This document shows, in pieces, positions 1-12,334 of a stretch of 64,000 nucleotides of DNA. The notes below the pieces were generated by a model that saw only the letters and a list, made by a program, of their open reading frames with translations, was not told where the DNA came from and searched no databases. The stretch lies in contig CM067072.1 in NCBI GenBank assembly GCA_033980235.1, positions 28,866,059-28,930,058 on the forward strand, given 5' to 3'. Both the position numbers and the translations under genes were made by a program. The stretch's first letter is position 1. Each line of letters starts with the position of its first letter. This DNA is from Diadema setosum. Lineage: Eukaryota; Echinodermata; Echinoidea; Diadematoida; Diadematidae.

Positions 1-240
1 TAAACGAAGACATTGGAGACAAATAATCAACAACTACGAGTTTTACGAGACTATCCCGGGGCGGATGCATCATGGATGGGCGATACATGCATGGCTTGCG
101 GCTATGGGAGTGTGTCACCTGAGTCATGTGGGTACAGCAATGTAAAGTGAGGAGGTATAGTCACATGCATTTTATATACTATACACACTAAGAAATCAGG
201 GTTCAAAATTGAACCTCTAGGCGTGATGCAATAGCAGCAC

Positions 241-364
241 CCCTTTTCCCTCAAAATTTGAACCCCTGTCTAGGGTTCAATTTTGAACCCCATAAAAATG
301 AACCCTTTTCCCTCAAAATTTGAACCCCTGTCTAGGGTTCAATTTTGAATTCCATAAAAATGAA
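241..364. repeat. Two-copy 62-bp tandem repeat
   Basis: Two adjacent units of 62 bp start at 241 and 303 with CCCTTTTCCCTCAAAATTTG. Each unit contains an inverted pair, AGGGTTCA and TGAACCCC, so the tract is full of small hairpins. It is part of the GGTTCA-rich left end of the surrounding TIR element and differs between units at only a few bases. Confidence 0.85.
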
Positions 365-582
365 CCCTCTGAGTTCAAAACTGAACCTCAAGGTTTATTT
401 TTTGCACCCAGGCAGGTTAAAAATTGAACCTCTGAAGGATACATTGTTTAACCTCAAGGTTGTAAAAAGGTTCATTCTTCCACCCAAAAGGGTTAATTCT
501 TGAACTTTTCAGATATCAAAATTGAACCCTTTGCGGTGCATGTACGCTCCCTGGTTTTTATTTTTCCTCCTTAATGGGTTAC

Positions 583-622
<40 letters not shown>
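583..622. repeat. (TA)n microsatellite
   Basis: An almost uninterrupted TA dinucleotide tract followed by further AT-rich sequence to about 690. The short ORFs that cross it are translations of the repeat and not genes. Confidence 0.9.
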
Positions 623-625
<3 letters not shown>

Positions 626-2648
626 CATGTATTGAATAGACATATATATAATATACAATATTACATACAATATTATATATATTATATATCCTGCTGAAAT
701 AATGGAGATGTTCAAGCTTAAAGTACAGCACAGTGTTCACATTTGTTCAATCAAACACATACTCCTTAGCAATGCCAACACATACTCCATAACAATGCCA
801 CCACCAATTCATCGTACATGCTGCTCATACTTCATGTTTGGCACACACTTTGTACAGAGAAATTAAAACATCTCTGCATCACAGATGATTACATTTCATG
901 TTTGTTTAATAAAGTCTTGGGATGATAAAAAACGAGGAAAATTAAATAAAGAGAAAATCCCCATTTTCGTACATTATCTAAGAACAGTTCATCATTTGGT
1001 ACATACAAACTTGTCACTTTCATTTGTCAAGATGGATGCATTTCTGCATTCATACAAAAATGCACATGTATTGATTTTATAGGCTAGGTTTTTATCATTC
1101 AAAACAAAGATTAAGTCAAATCAAGTTTTTGCATTATAATGTAATACATGTACAATAAAAAAAGTTAAATACAATACATGTACATAACATATACTCATAC
1201 AGTAATGAAATACAATGTATATTCAAATTTTGTAAATAAGGGAAAACAATATTCCCTGATGAAAAAAGAAATGTATCAAAGGTCTGTCATTATATTATCA
1301 TTACATCATTTTATTTCCCTATAAGAATTTCTTTATGACAAAAAATAAACATAAAAATCTCCCCCAAGCAGAAGAAAAATATGAAACATTTGCAATCCAT
1401 GTGCGTTGTGCAAAAAGTACACTTTTATCATCTAAAGAAAGCTGTTAATTCCAGATGTTGCATGTGCAAGCAGTTACAACACAGTGAATTCAGGTAAAAC
1501 AAATAAAACAGTCGAATAAAAAGTATACATGTACATTACAAAACCTTCATGGTTAGTTTCCACATGCATAGAAGGAAACAAAATGGCCACAATACTTTCC
1601 AGCTACATGTCTATGCAAATGAATGAAAACACTTCATAAATCAAAGATTATCTAGAAACCTTCAAAAAAGATAAAGATCATTAACAAGTAATCAAAGCAC
1701 AGTACACAAATATTAGTAGGATTTCCGTGAACACATCTTTACATGGCTAATGTTTACATACAATAATTGTAAAGGTTAGTATCCTCGCCTGTTACATAAC
1801 AGATGGAAAAGAAGGATACCAAGTTTGCTGAAACTGCAATAAAATATATAATCAACACCACTAATACACACACACATGCAAATTGTGACAAGCAAAAAAG
1901 GAAAAAGGACCCCCCCCCCCCTCCCTCCTTCCTCTAACAGCATCCAATTAACCAAAAGTATGGGGATATGTCTATTTCATCGATATAGGGATGGCATTTG
2001 TAACTAGAATCACATTGTATATAGTACGAGATATGATAGAAGACAGAGGAACACTCAGAGATAATAGTACGATAGCATAGGCAGGATAGGAGAGGCATAA
2101 AACAGGAAGGTACAGGAATTATCCAGCTTTATACAGAAAGCTTGAATGATACCACTGTACTACAGTGTAATTCCCAGTGCTGGCTCAAGGCTAAAATTCA
2201 TCTTCCACCCAAAACATCAAAATGCAGCTTATATTCATAAGCGAGAATGACAAGAAAACCAAACTACTCTATTATAGCTGCAAGAATTTCTATAACAACC
2301 TCGAGGATGACAGTACTGTACAAAGTGTCAGCATACAAAACAATACATTTTTTTTTAGTGTTTTAGTCATTTAGGCAGAGGATGATACACAATGCAAAGC
2401 AGATACAAGTATTAACTCATCATCATACAAGTAGCCACAGGGTTGTAAATCTACAGTGATTTCTTTAAAATCATTTCATGAAGTGTTCTTCACAATATTA
2501 CCTGCCAGTATTCTACATTGATTTTATGAAGACTGTTTCAGACTGTAGTTGATTGCCCTGGACAAAGGTTTCATCATGGATGCATCTGTAGAACTGAGTG
2601 AAGTGGTAGCGATTCATTCCACGAAGACAGCTGAAGAAGGTGCATCAG
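623..2648. other. AT-rich stretch without recognised gene
   Basis: Over 2 kb of AT-rich DNA with no credible ORF. If the minus-strand spliced candidate is real, the part just below 2649 would be its 3' untranslated region, and a TTTATT (AATAAA on the minus strand) near 1310 would be one possible polyadenylation signal. No other structure was seen apart from a C-tract near 1910. Confidence 0.5.
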
Positions 2649-2661
2649 TCATGCAGAATAC
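2649..2661 (-). CDS. Candidate terminal coding exon (last 4 codons)
   Basis: On the minus strand a strong acceptor (a pyrimidine-rich run ending in CCCCCAG) precedes position 2661. Spliced to the exon at 4322-4483, the phase matches: the split codon AG|G gives Arg, followed by Tyr-Ser-Ala and a TGA stop at 2649-2651. The exon would continue as 3' UTR towards lower coordinates. Support is splice-signal quality and phase only; no protein homology is possible on four residues. It lies inside the putative 6.2-kb TIR element, so it may belong to a mobile element and not to a host gene. Confidence 0.3.
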
Positions 2662-4321
2662 CTGGGGGAAAACAACAACAACAACAAAAGTGTTACACTC
2701 TCCTCTGTATAGTGATACAAACATGTACAATATATCATACATTTATTGAGAAGATTAATTTCTGGGAAGAAGGAAAACACCAAATTGAACATTTCTATGG
2801 GTTGCACTTTCCTGACAAATCACAAGCACAACACACTCTACACACCCTCTGAAGCTTAAATTTGATTGTAGGGTAACAATCTCAAAACAATGCTATACTA
2901 CATGTACAATGTAATTCTAGAACTTTAATAGACCATACACTCTACACTGAAAATTTGAAAATGTTCTGCCATCTGGATGAAATATATGCCAGTGAAGAAC
3001 AGGTGAGGTCAAAATTACTTGTGGGGGCCATCAACCCTCTTCATGAAAAAGGCCATACTGATCATGTACAGAGTTTTCACATTCAATGCAAAAATGCAGA
3101 TTAACCTTGAACTGGGAACAACTGTTGATTGAGAGAAGATGGATGACCAGTCCAGTCGTATACTGGGACAAATGTCTTGTCCAGGATCATCCTCCTTTTA
3201 TATTGATGCAGTGACTGCATCAGCAATTCGGTACAGCGTATTTAGCCCAGTATACACTGGACTCCTGTTATAATGAGGTCCTCAGGGCCTACAGTTTTCT
3301 TTCGTTTTATCAAAGTTTTGTTACAACCAAACAAGTAAACAATAAAGCAACAAATGTAGAGCCAATAACATTATGGCCTCAATTTCAATTTTGTTGTAAC
3401 GTTATTTATTAGAACATGAGTGCACTGTGTGTATGTCTAAAGATTGATGCATTAAAGAGTTCCATAAATAATACATCTGAACATACAATGCAAAAAAAAA
3501 AAATGAGGCACAGCAGTTTCGTGATCAACTCACAGTATTGTTCTTTGGCAGATCCATTACAGGTCAGTTGCAGGTTAGGTGGCAGCGACATATGGCAGCA
3601 GACCTTTCCGGACTTTGCGAAATGTTGGCAAGGTTTATTTCTTCCTTGGCTTTGTAGTGTTGCGATTCCTGTGTTAAATCTATTAAGTACAAAAGTAAAC
3701 CAAATACATGGTATGTCATCTTTGATAATCCAACTAAAAAACAACAGTAATGTAGAGCTGTGCAAGAAAGAATTGGATGCTATACATATGGCCACAGGAA
3801 CCAGGGGGACTCGGGCCCCTACTTTTTTGGCACCATACAAAGGAAAACATTATAAGGTGTCCCCACTTCAGGTCCCAATCCCCCCCCCCCCCACTTTCTT
3901 TACCCGAAAGTGTGTAAGTGGCACTAGAAAGAAATACATGTAGATAAAAACCTCGAAGTGTGAGCACCATAAGGATCTGTTTTTGCGCTGAATACTTTTT
4001 TGTTTTGTTTTGTTGGTGTTTTTTTTTTTTGCTTGTAAGCTGAAACCTGGAAGTGGCACCAGAAGTTGCATTCGCGGCCTTTTTTTTTTTGCTTGTTAGC
4101 TCATGAAACTAGGAAGTCCCCCCCCCCCCTTTTGAAAACCTTCCGCCAACAGTGATACAAAAACTCTGCATGGCATACTGCAATTAATCTTACAAGATTA
4201 ACCATTCCATCTTTGCAACTCTTACAGATAATTAATGCTGCATTTGCAACATTCATAAGAAAACAGTTTTTATATCAAAGGGAGCAAATGTGCATTTTCC
4301 TGGCCTGCAGAGAAAACTCAC
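2662..4321 (-). other. Candidate intron 2, no gene recognised
   Basis: This is the interval between the two candidate minus-strand exons. It holds overlapping ORFs of 175 codons (plus, 3416-3943) and 143 codons (minus, 3409-3840), neither with recognisable domains, plus poly-T/poly-C tracts near 3885, 4020, 4080 and 4120. Two ORFs lying antisense to each other, of unremarkable composition, are more likely chance than genes. Confidence 0.35.
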
Positions 4322-4483
4322 CTTTGCCTTGGTGTCACAAGTAGAGAAGAAGCTTTGACATCAGGTTTCATACCGAGAATACTCCCAGGGAGTAGGATGC
4401 AATTCAGCGCAGCATAGTCCATAATGAAACAAACAACATCCTTCATTTGCTGTAAGGACAAGGATGCTTCAAACACCTTTGAC
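4322..4483 (-). CDS. Candidate internal exon, 54 codons, uncharacterised protein
   Basis: The minus-strand interval is open in the frame set by its borders and is flanked by an excellent acceptor (a long CT-rich tract ending TTTCTTCAG) and a consensus donor (CAAAG|GTGAG). The translation includes KDVVCFIMDYAALNCILLPG and then G-KPDVK. From memory this resembles a recurring metazoan uncharacterised family in which a YA-x(2)-N-x-I-LLPG-R-I-PG core is typical, but I cannot verify that here. The first in-frame ATG is at 4444-4446. Joined to the 2661 exon it would give only about 45 residues, so this may be a decayed or alternatively spliced fragment of a larger gene. The frame upstream through the 5781 exon meets a stop, so that exon would be untranslated. 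Location inside the TIR element suggests a transposon-borne gene. Confidence 0.45.
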
Positions 4484-5780
4484 CTGAAGAAAGAAAAAAG
4501 AGGAAAAAGAAAGAAACTTGCAATGACAACACAGAAATTTGAATTTATATTGAACTGTGTTCATGTGCAGTAGGCCCTATAACAAATCTGCAGGTAACAG
4601 TGCCGTCAATGCAATACAAAGCACAAGGGTCTGAGTAACGTACATTTGTTGTACCAATTGTAACCTCAAATTTACCACCACCCACCAGTTTAATATGTAG
4701 ATCAATGATGTCTGCACAGCGCATGGCGATGTCAATAGGCTATTATATAGATTGCCCACACTTAATACTAGTCTGCTAAATGACTTACAACGCTGCTGGC
4801 AACTTGTATTTTCACCTCGAAATCAGTATAATTTAACTGTTGTTCACCATGTCCATAGATATAGAGTGTATACATGTAATGTAGATCTACTTGAAATATC
4901 TCTTCTTTGTTTTTTTTTTTGTTGTTGTTTTTTGTTGTTGTTGTGTTTTTTTTTTTTTTTGATAATCAGTACCGGTATCATCAGCTTCACACCCTTGCCA
5001 CACTGACACAGCTAAACCTTTTTAGTCTAGCTAGTCGGCCATTACATACCGTACAGGAAACTTTTTTTTACTCAGTCTGCACTGTGTACTGTAATTGGTA
5101 CTGACTGCGGCACTGTACAACCAAACCCAAGTAAGAATAAGGAATTTCTTTCACACTGATGATTACTAGCTGTACCTCCTCTGCCTTAGTACAGTTTGAT
5201 GGACATTCTCTCATTCAGTGTTTCAATCACCGGTATCCCTCCGTATCATGTCACCGCGGACCGCGACTCTCACACAGCTTATCATGCAGACTGTATCAGG
5301 GTACAGGGGCATGCAGATATATGACTAATGACAGTGCGCGATCGAGTCTTAGTCCCATGCACAGTTGTAAAAGAGCCCGAACGCTTCGAGTTCGGGCAGG
5401 TCGCAACAGTTAGCTTACTGACTCTGTAGACTGTACAGTAAGTCAGTCTCGACTGTCTCATAAGCACATGCAATAGAAGACAAAACAGTATCACAAATCA
5501 CTATACATTAAACTACCATTAGATTAAACAATGCAAACTGGTTTGCCTTATTTCTTGTCGATCCCTAAATGGCAGTAGTATAGTAACCGTAAAAAGGCCC
5601 GTATTACTCCCCATTACTGCATTAGGTCATGTGATTTTACATACAGTGTATTAATACACGCGTGAACGTGGTAACAAAGAACGGCACGACAAACGATTGA
5701 AATTATTACCGAAGAAATGAAAGATCTAGCCGCACAGAAGCGCAACCCAAATAAGTCATGATTTGTGATCATTTACTCAC
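4484..5780 (-). other. Candidate intron 1, with GC hairpin
   Basis: Sequence between the candidate first and second exons. It contains T-rich tracts near 4910-4960 and a short perfect hairpin at 5375-5397 (arms GCCCGAAC and GTTCGGGC, 7-base loop). The region from about 5200 to 5420 is more CpG-rich than its surroundings. No supported ORF. Confidence 0.3.
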
Positions 5781-5960
5781 CTTAATCTTGTATAAATCAG
5801 CAAGTCTTGCAACGAGAAAGCCCCGCTTCAATGCAATTGCATGGGAGTTCTAGAACGAATGGAAGTGAACTGTCGCGACGCTTTGCTTTGTGACACGTAT
5901 GTACACATAGCTAGCTAGCTCGCTGTATGCGGTGGCGATGCGAGCTTCATACAAAAAAAC
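5781..5960 (-). other. Candidate 5' noncoding exon and promoter-proximal DNA
   Basis: On the minus strand a consensus donor (TTAAG|GTGAGT) lies at 5781/5780, and the sequence above it is CpG-richer than most of the window. In the phase needed to join the 4322-4483 exon there is a stop 16 codons upstream of the donor and no ATG, so the exon would be 5' UTR; the only nearby ATG opens a four-codon reading frame. The transcription start is not determinable, and the upper boundary given is approximate. Confidence 0.25.
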
Positions 5961-6377
5961 GGAGCCTCGATCGTCTTCTCTGATGTGATTTGTTAATTTC
6001 CGGGATTGGCGTGTTAGTCTTTGCTCACGTACTGTTTATGAAACTGGCACGAACAAAAAATGCTATATCATTTTATCAAACACCAACAAACATCTTTATA
6101 TTGATTGATTTGCAATCTTAAAGATGAACATCATCCACAATTCAAATCACTACTGATACTGCATTACAAATCCTAACATGTTTAAACGCAACAGTATGAT
6201 CTAGATTTTTGTAGCAGACTAACTCTTCTATTTGGAGGTTCAAATATTATTCTTTCTCAAAAGTGAACCCCTTTCGGAGTAAATAGCACCCAAAGAAGTT
6301 AAATATTCAACCCTAGTCCACGCAAGGGTGCTTTGGGTCAAACTCAACCCCAAATTGAACCCTGATTTCTTAGTGTG

Positions 6378-6408
6378 TACATAGTACTTTGAATGGAGCA
6401 TAAACGGA

Positions 6409-6441
<33 letters not shown>

Positions 6442-6689
6442 AATATACATGTACTATTATATAAGGGATAGGAAGAGGGAGAGAGGGGTGGGTAGAGGAA
6501 AGACGGGGGGGGGGGGGATGGGGCTAACAAACCTAAATAAAGCTGTGACTGGTTATATAAAATGCTATGATAAATAGACAAGGACTTTGGCCCTATTAGA
6601 TGTACCACTACTCTGCAACAACAACAACTTCTTCTACTATAACATCATACAGAGATGCCAAGACTGCAGAGAAAATGAAATAAGGATCG
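6378..6689. repeat. (CA)n tract and G-rich low-complexity DNA
   Basis: A CA dinucleotide tract occupies about 6408-6434, followed by purine-rich sequence with a G-run near 6505-6518. ORFs overlapping this stretch are low complexity. Nothing gene-like was seen. Confidence 0.7.
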
Positions 6690-7020
6690 TTATCCTGAAG
6701 GTTTCGTTAGGCCGAAACACACAAATTCTGTATAATGTATATACCTACAGGTTCGTTTATCCGAAAATGAAAAAAAAAGGGGGGGGGGAGGGGTGGAGAT
6801 CTTTTATACAAACATTCATGACGTTATTTCAAAGGTTCGTTAATCGTAAAATAAAAGAAGTTTCGTCGATCCGAAAATGTAGAGGCTGTATATGCACAAA
6901 CGAGCCTTCGGAGTAAACGAACCTTATTTCAGTTTCGGATTAACGAATATTTTGGAATAGGCCTAACGGACATTGTTCTTTTCATTTTCGGACTAACAAA
7001 CCTACTCCTTCTGCTTCAGC
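6690..7020. repeat. Inverted cluster of GGTTCGTTAATCCGAAAA-type repeats
   Basis: Variants of GGTTCGTTAATCCGAAAATG occur first in the plus orientation (about 6700-6880) and then in the minus orientation (about 6905-7010), so the segment can fold back on itself. The same motif family builds the foldback element at 13468-13749, so this is probably an older, more diverged member of that family. Confidence 0.65.
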
Positions 7021-8216
7021 ATTGTTCTTGATTATACTTTATGATTTGATGGCCTATTCTAACCATTTCAAAAAATGTTTCATAATTTGTTACTACTACT
7101 ACTACAGGTGCTATCATTTTTACTTTTCTATTCTTCACCTGCTCCAACTTTTATACTTCTCTCCCGGCTAATTTTCTCATGATTCCTGCTTGAGATGTGA
7201 AACATCTCTTTGCATATCTATGTCATTAAGTATGTGTTTACCCATTTTACAATTTCCATTTCACTCATAATATCTTTAGTATCGACTAATATATACCCCT
7301 GACGGCTCTGATCTAACAAAACCTTGTTTCACGTGCTTGAAAAACGTGATGCATGGTGCCGCCCAGTGAAATGCAAGACTTTTGTTGTGTGCGCACACAC
7401 ACACTCACACCCACAACATAAACGCAAACACACATACACACAATACACACTCACACAAGCACACATAGAAAGAAAAATAAAATGCGACTCCCCATTAAAA
7501 TACGTGAACACGCATTGAGTATACATCTCGTCGAATGCAGACGACATCGATCGCACCGATGCTGATGGCTACCGATCGATACCGATAGTGCTCCCTTGAT
7601 ATCTAGCGAAGATTAACTATGGCATGTCTTCAGGCGTAAAGGGATATTTTGAACCGGAGATACCTAAGACGATGAAAAGCCTGCCGTACCAGTAACCCCG
7701 ACACACGAAAGGGCATCAGGCCACATTCTCAAGGTTGACAGACGGGTTGAGGATAGTGTACCAACCTTCCCCTGACGTGTCTTTAGTGATGACTAACAAC
7801 AGAGAGACCGCTAAAGTTGTACTAGTAAAACTCCTCTTAAACCATTAGTTAGTATTCAAATAAGAGGAATTCTGTCACGACACCAAAGTTGTCGTCTGAT
7901 GATCCTCCTCCGCAAGACTTCCTTTCAACATAATCACTCTCTACTTCATTTTGCTTTTCAGCATTATTACACACAGGAGAACCAGTTTTAGAGTACCATT
8001 AATATCATACTGGTGTTATCCTCTCCTTATAACACCCTCTCCTCTCCTTGTGGTTATAGTTTACATTGTACTAATATCATGTGATTGTGAACATCTTATC
8101 TTCGCAAACATGAATATCTGTACAATGTGTTTGACCTTACCAACGCCATTATGATTTATAATTCAACAGGAGACATTCATCCGTTTCCGTCAGGTATACA
8201 CGTGAGGTTTAGCCAG
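7021..8216. other. Single-copy noncoding stretch
   Basis: About 1.2 kb left of the duplicated block with no supported ORF. A CA-rich tract lies at 7397-7460. None of it reappears left of the second copy of the duplication, so the left breakpoint of the homology lies inside continuous sequence at 8216/8217. Confidence 0.6.
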
Positions 8217-10797
8217 TATAATACGAGTTCTACTGGGATTATCATTATCATCACCATCATCATCTTGCGTATGTCATTTTTGTTTGCCTTGTGTATTCTT
8301 GCTATTGTTTGTGTCATGTGACAAAAACGTGTGTGTGTGTGTGTGTGTGCGGTTAAATTCTTTTTAGAAATTGCTGATTTTGTTTATGATTGCAACAAAG
8401 TGATAGAAACGAACATAATGCCGATTAATAGTCCTATAGCGGCAGGCACGAATGATATCGAAACTTCCATAATGCTTCCAACTCGTGAGAACCTCACAGA
8501 TACATTTTCCCCTTTACATTATTTCCCAGGTCTGCTTTCAGTTGACTTTATAAGCTTTAGTACTACGAGAACTAATCGAAAGTAATTGTAGAAACATGAT
8601 TATGACAGGATTCGACCGTGACCATGAATATTGCAATCCCAGAGATAGTAAAACCCCCTATCAAAACAAAGTGTCCTTCAAATAAGGAAAAAAAAATCCT
8701 ACATAGCGATAAAAGAAAAGAAGGATCAGTGCAGCAGTCGAGTGTAATGTAATGTGCAGTAAATGCTTTGTTAAATCCGATAAGCAGTCCTTTCAAATTT
8801 CGATACTCTAAATGATGTTTCGAAAGAGCTGAAAGTTGATACTTGTATGCGATTCATTCCATGCTTAACCTGCAAAAGAAGGTCGTCTTGCGACACCACA
8901 AAGACTCAAAAACAAGAACAAAACAAAAAAGTAGGGAAACCCCCCAGATTACAGATTTTCCAGAAAATGCTACAAAGGTTTGTTTTGATTATTTTTTGTT
9001 TTTTCTGTCTTGGAAAAAAAAAAGGATCAATCACATGCCTTCTTGGTCATAGTTATCCATGATCGATAAAGAGATCGTCTGCTTGTGTTGGCTATATAGG
9101 CATATATAGTAGATTTTCCAGATGCAAGAAACAGATCTTGAGGTCCATCAGACTGGTCAATTGGTCTGCAAAGAACAACGACAAATAGCCGGATTTGTAG
9201 TCAGCTGTACTCTGTCGTTTCCTTCGCGTTTTTAGTTTTCTCGACTTTCTTTTAAATGAAAGTGCTGATGGGTGTGTACGCATGCGACGCGCACAAGGGT
9301 TTGTGTAATCAGGGAGGTGAGAGAAGTTCTGTGTTTGTGAAGTGACTAAGGTTTTTACGGAGCCTTGCTCCACCTCGTACCACGAAACTTGGATAACTAT
9401 TAAAAAAAAAGCTCCTCATTCACACTTCGTCGGTTTTTTTTTTCAAGTCTCACATTAGTAAATAGGCCTACTTTATCATGGAGGATCAATTGAAAAAATC
9501 AAACAACACACCCAACAAATACTAATGTTCAATTTTCGCTTTTCAGAATGTTCAATTATTTGGGTGAATGCAGCAATATTAGTAGAACGCATCAAAGAAA
9601 TGTTTGAGGAAAATTGGACGATCCATGAAAAGTTATGAATTTTTAAAGTCTTTTTGCCACCAACGCTGGATGAGAAGATTACAACATCAGTCTGTGATGT
9701 CACAGCTGAACAACGATATGAAGAAAATATAAAGAGAATTCCAAAAAAAGTAATTTTTCTAGCATAATGAAAGATCAATATTGGCTTACTCCTTTCAGAA
9801 TGCAGGGGAAATTATACTACCCTTAACATGTCAATAACAAGTCAAAACAATGTTCACTTGTTTTTTCTTAATCATTTTGTGGCATTTTTGTTGTATTTTC
9901 TATATATTGTTGTTCCGAATTGACATCAAGAAGTGTGGTATAGTCTCCTAGTCCAGCGTTGGCGGCATCGAACCCTTAAAAATTCATAACTTATGTCAAC
10001 GGATTGTCAGATTTTCCTCAAACATCAATGAAGATGTGTTTTATTGATATTGCTGCATTCACTCAATCCACATGCAGATGTACTGGTATATTTGGGGAAA
10101 CTTCCCATTTAAATGCTGCACAGTATGTGTTACAATTTTATTGTTCAAAAAGTTAATATTTCACATGGTACATTTTTTACATCCCCAAGGTAAATATTCT
10201 TTATTTGAGCCCTTCTTGATCACAATCCACTGTGTGGGTTGTATGATTATCAAAAGCCTCAAAATCGCTGAAATCATTACTGATCCTTGGATCGGCATCA
10301 CATTATCAGAAAATGAAATTTCGTGTTTCTGACTCACATTGGTACTTTTTTTTTTTTTCATGTCTGTTTGACGTGCAGCTAATAATGATAAATCCATTCA
10401 GATCTTTTCTCTAATAAAGGATATACAGTGAAGTCCAAAGTTGACAATCGTATAAAGACAAGATGGGGATTTCTGGAAAAAAAAAATTACCACAGGACTT
10501 TATGGGCCAACCTTGGGCTTCTACTATAGGGCGGTGCTGGTAAAGCATTATGCTTGGTAAGTATTCCTTGCATTGATGGAAACAAGGCACACGACCTTTT
10601 GTACCATAATACCTACAACCTTTTGAGTATAATATCCTTGAGAGAGGTGGAATGATAATAATACATGCCATGAAAATAATTACCTACACACAGGGCCGTT
10701 TATCTGAATGCCATCTATGCAGCATTAACTTAATGATACTTTGCAACCTTGTAAGAGATAATAGATTATGTTCTCCTTTTCTCTCCCTCCTTATATC

Positions 10798-11040
<243 letters not shown>

Positions 11041-11107
11041 GGTTCCAACCTTGCATTGGTGGTTTCGTGAGTTGTTGTTGTTGTAGTTGTTTTTTTTTTT
11101 CAAGCAG

Positions 11108-12163
11108 AGAGACTAGGCATGCTTGCAGAGCTGCATCTAATGCACCAGAGAAGAATTCTTTGAACAATTTTGTTTTCCATTTTCGCTCATTTCTTTTTCT
11201 TAAATCTTCTTTGTTACCAGTGGGGAATGATGCATTCCACTGCTGGTCCACCACCACAAGGGAGTATTGTTCACCGGGATTGTTCATAACGGACTTAAAC
11301 TCCGGATGACTGGTGGAGAACAACTGATGATCCCATTGGTATAACATGAGGTTTACCAGCATCTCGTGTTTGTTTAACTCGCTTTCATCGAATTATTACT
11401 GTCATCATCGTCATCATCGCCATCATCATCATCACCACCATCACCATCATCACCATCATCATTTTACCATCAACATCAGTATACATCACCAGTAATACCA
11501 TAACCATCATCACCATAGCATCATCATCATGACCATTATAATCATCGTCATCATCATCATAAACATTATCGGCAGTCATTATCATCATCATCACCACCAC
11601 CATAATCACAATCATCATCAACACCACCATCACCATCACCATCACCATCACCATCACCATCACCATCACCATCACCATCACCATCACCAACACCATCACC
11701 ATCACCATCACCATCACCATCACCAACACCATCACCATCACCATCACCATCACAATCACCATCGCCATCACCATCACCATCACCATCACCATCACCATCA
11801 CCATCACCATCACCATCACCATCACCATCACCATCACCATCACCATCACCATCAGGCAGTAACGAGATTGTTTTTCTTTTTCATCATCATTTTCATGCAT
11901 TCTCCTGTACCAGACGCAGCCGGTGAGATCTGGGAAAGATGCAGATGGGGCACAGACTTGTAAAAGATGGCGTAAGCACACAGTGGTTCAAAAAGTGCCT
12001 ACCTTTTTTTTTTTTTTGGGGGGGGGAGGGGGTTGATTCATTGTTTGTCCTCAGTTAAAACCAGTAAAACTTACTAACAATCGATTTTACTTGGAGTTGA
12101 TTTTATTACTGACACGACAGGGGTTGAAATATGATGAGTCGAGTCAAGAGCTAGCGTAAGTGG
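11108..12163. other. 1056-bp segment present only in copy 1
   Basis: Copy 2 joins CAAGCAG directly to AAATCACTG at 33518-33530, whereas copy 1 has this segment in between. No clear target duplication or inverted ends are seen, so deletion from copy 2 is as likely as insertion in copy 1. It contains the CACCAT minisatellite and a T/G homopolymer run near 12004-12028. No supported gene. Confidence 0.8.
11395..11855. repeat. CACCAT/CAT minisatellite
   Basis: A hexanucleotide CACCAT array, nearly perfect from about 11620 to 11855, is preceded by looser CAT/ATC repeats from about 11395. It translates as long histidine runs on the plus strand and Met-Val runs on the minus strand. There is no start context, splice context or unique domain to suggest that either is a gene. 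Occasional AACACC and ATCGCC variants mark internal units. Confidence 0.92.
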
Positions 12164-12299
12164 AAATCACTGTTCCCTGATCTGGTATTGCCCCCTCTAC
12201 GGTGATCATACAAGAACGCTCAAAACGGCTCACTCTTCAGACTGTTGCCAAACAGAAAATTGCGATTTATAGCTATCCACAATTAGTGTTTGGCACTTG

Positions 12300-12334
12300 T
12301 ACTGATCAGGGAGGTGATACCTCCCTGTACTGAT
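12300..12334. mobile_element. Ultrashort 21-bp palindromic insertion with 7-bp TSD (copy 1)
   Basis: A 21-bp near-perfect palindrome (12307-12327; arms CAGGGAGGT and ACCTCCCTG) is flanked on both sides by the 7-bp direct repeat TACTGAT (12300-12306 and 12328-12334). The duplication is the signature of transposase-mediated insertion. The body is too short to encode anything and is probably the residue of a larger element that lost its interior. Copy 2 carries the same insert at 33661-33695 with one base changed in the loop. Confidence 0.8.

Larger units (their letters stand above)
184..6377. mobile_element. Putative 6.2-kb TIR element with TA target site
   Basis: The two ends carry a perfect inverted repeat beginning CACACTAAGAAATCAGGGTT (23 bp), and each end is followed outward by TA (182-183 and 6378-6379), as in Tc1/mariner-type target duplications. 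Inside each end lies a stretch rich in degenerate GGTTCA/TGAACC motifs (about 200-540 and 6236-6370). The interior has no recognisable transposase. It contains a spliced candidate transcription unit on the minus strand (exons near 5781, 4322-4483 and 2661). It could be one composite element, or two separate short elements of the same family lying in opposite orientation; without an empty site these cannot be told apart. The TIR is seen directly; its interpretation as one element is inferred. Confidence 0.5.

Noticed and set aside
3409..3943. Overlapping antisense ORFs of 143 and 175 codons
   Set aside because: They overlap on opposite strands, run into homopolymers and show no family motifs; probably chance, and they fall in a candidate intron.
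8572..9778. ORFs of 74, 93 and 100 codons conserved in copy 2 (30867-32072)
   Set aside because: Conservation follows from near-identity of the DNA; composition is ordinary and no domains, splice context or initiation context support genes.
11053..11070. Start resembling a tRNA-Gly 5' end (GCATTGGTGGTTT)
   Set aside because: No anticodon arm, no T-arm and no acceptor complement follow; coincidence.
11385..11981. Long ORFs of His runs (plus) and Met-Val runs (minus)
   Set aside because: Both are translations of the CACCAT minisatellite, lack unique sequence and are absent from the second long copy.
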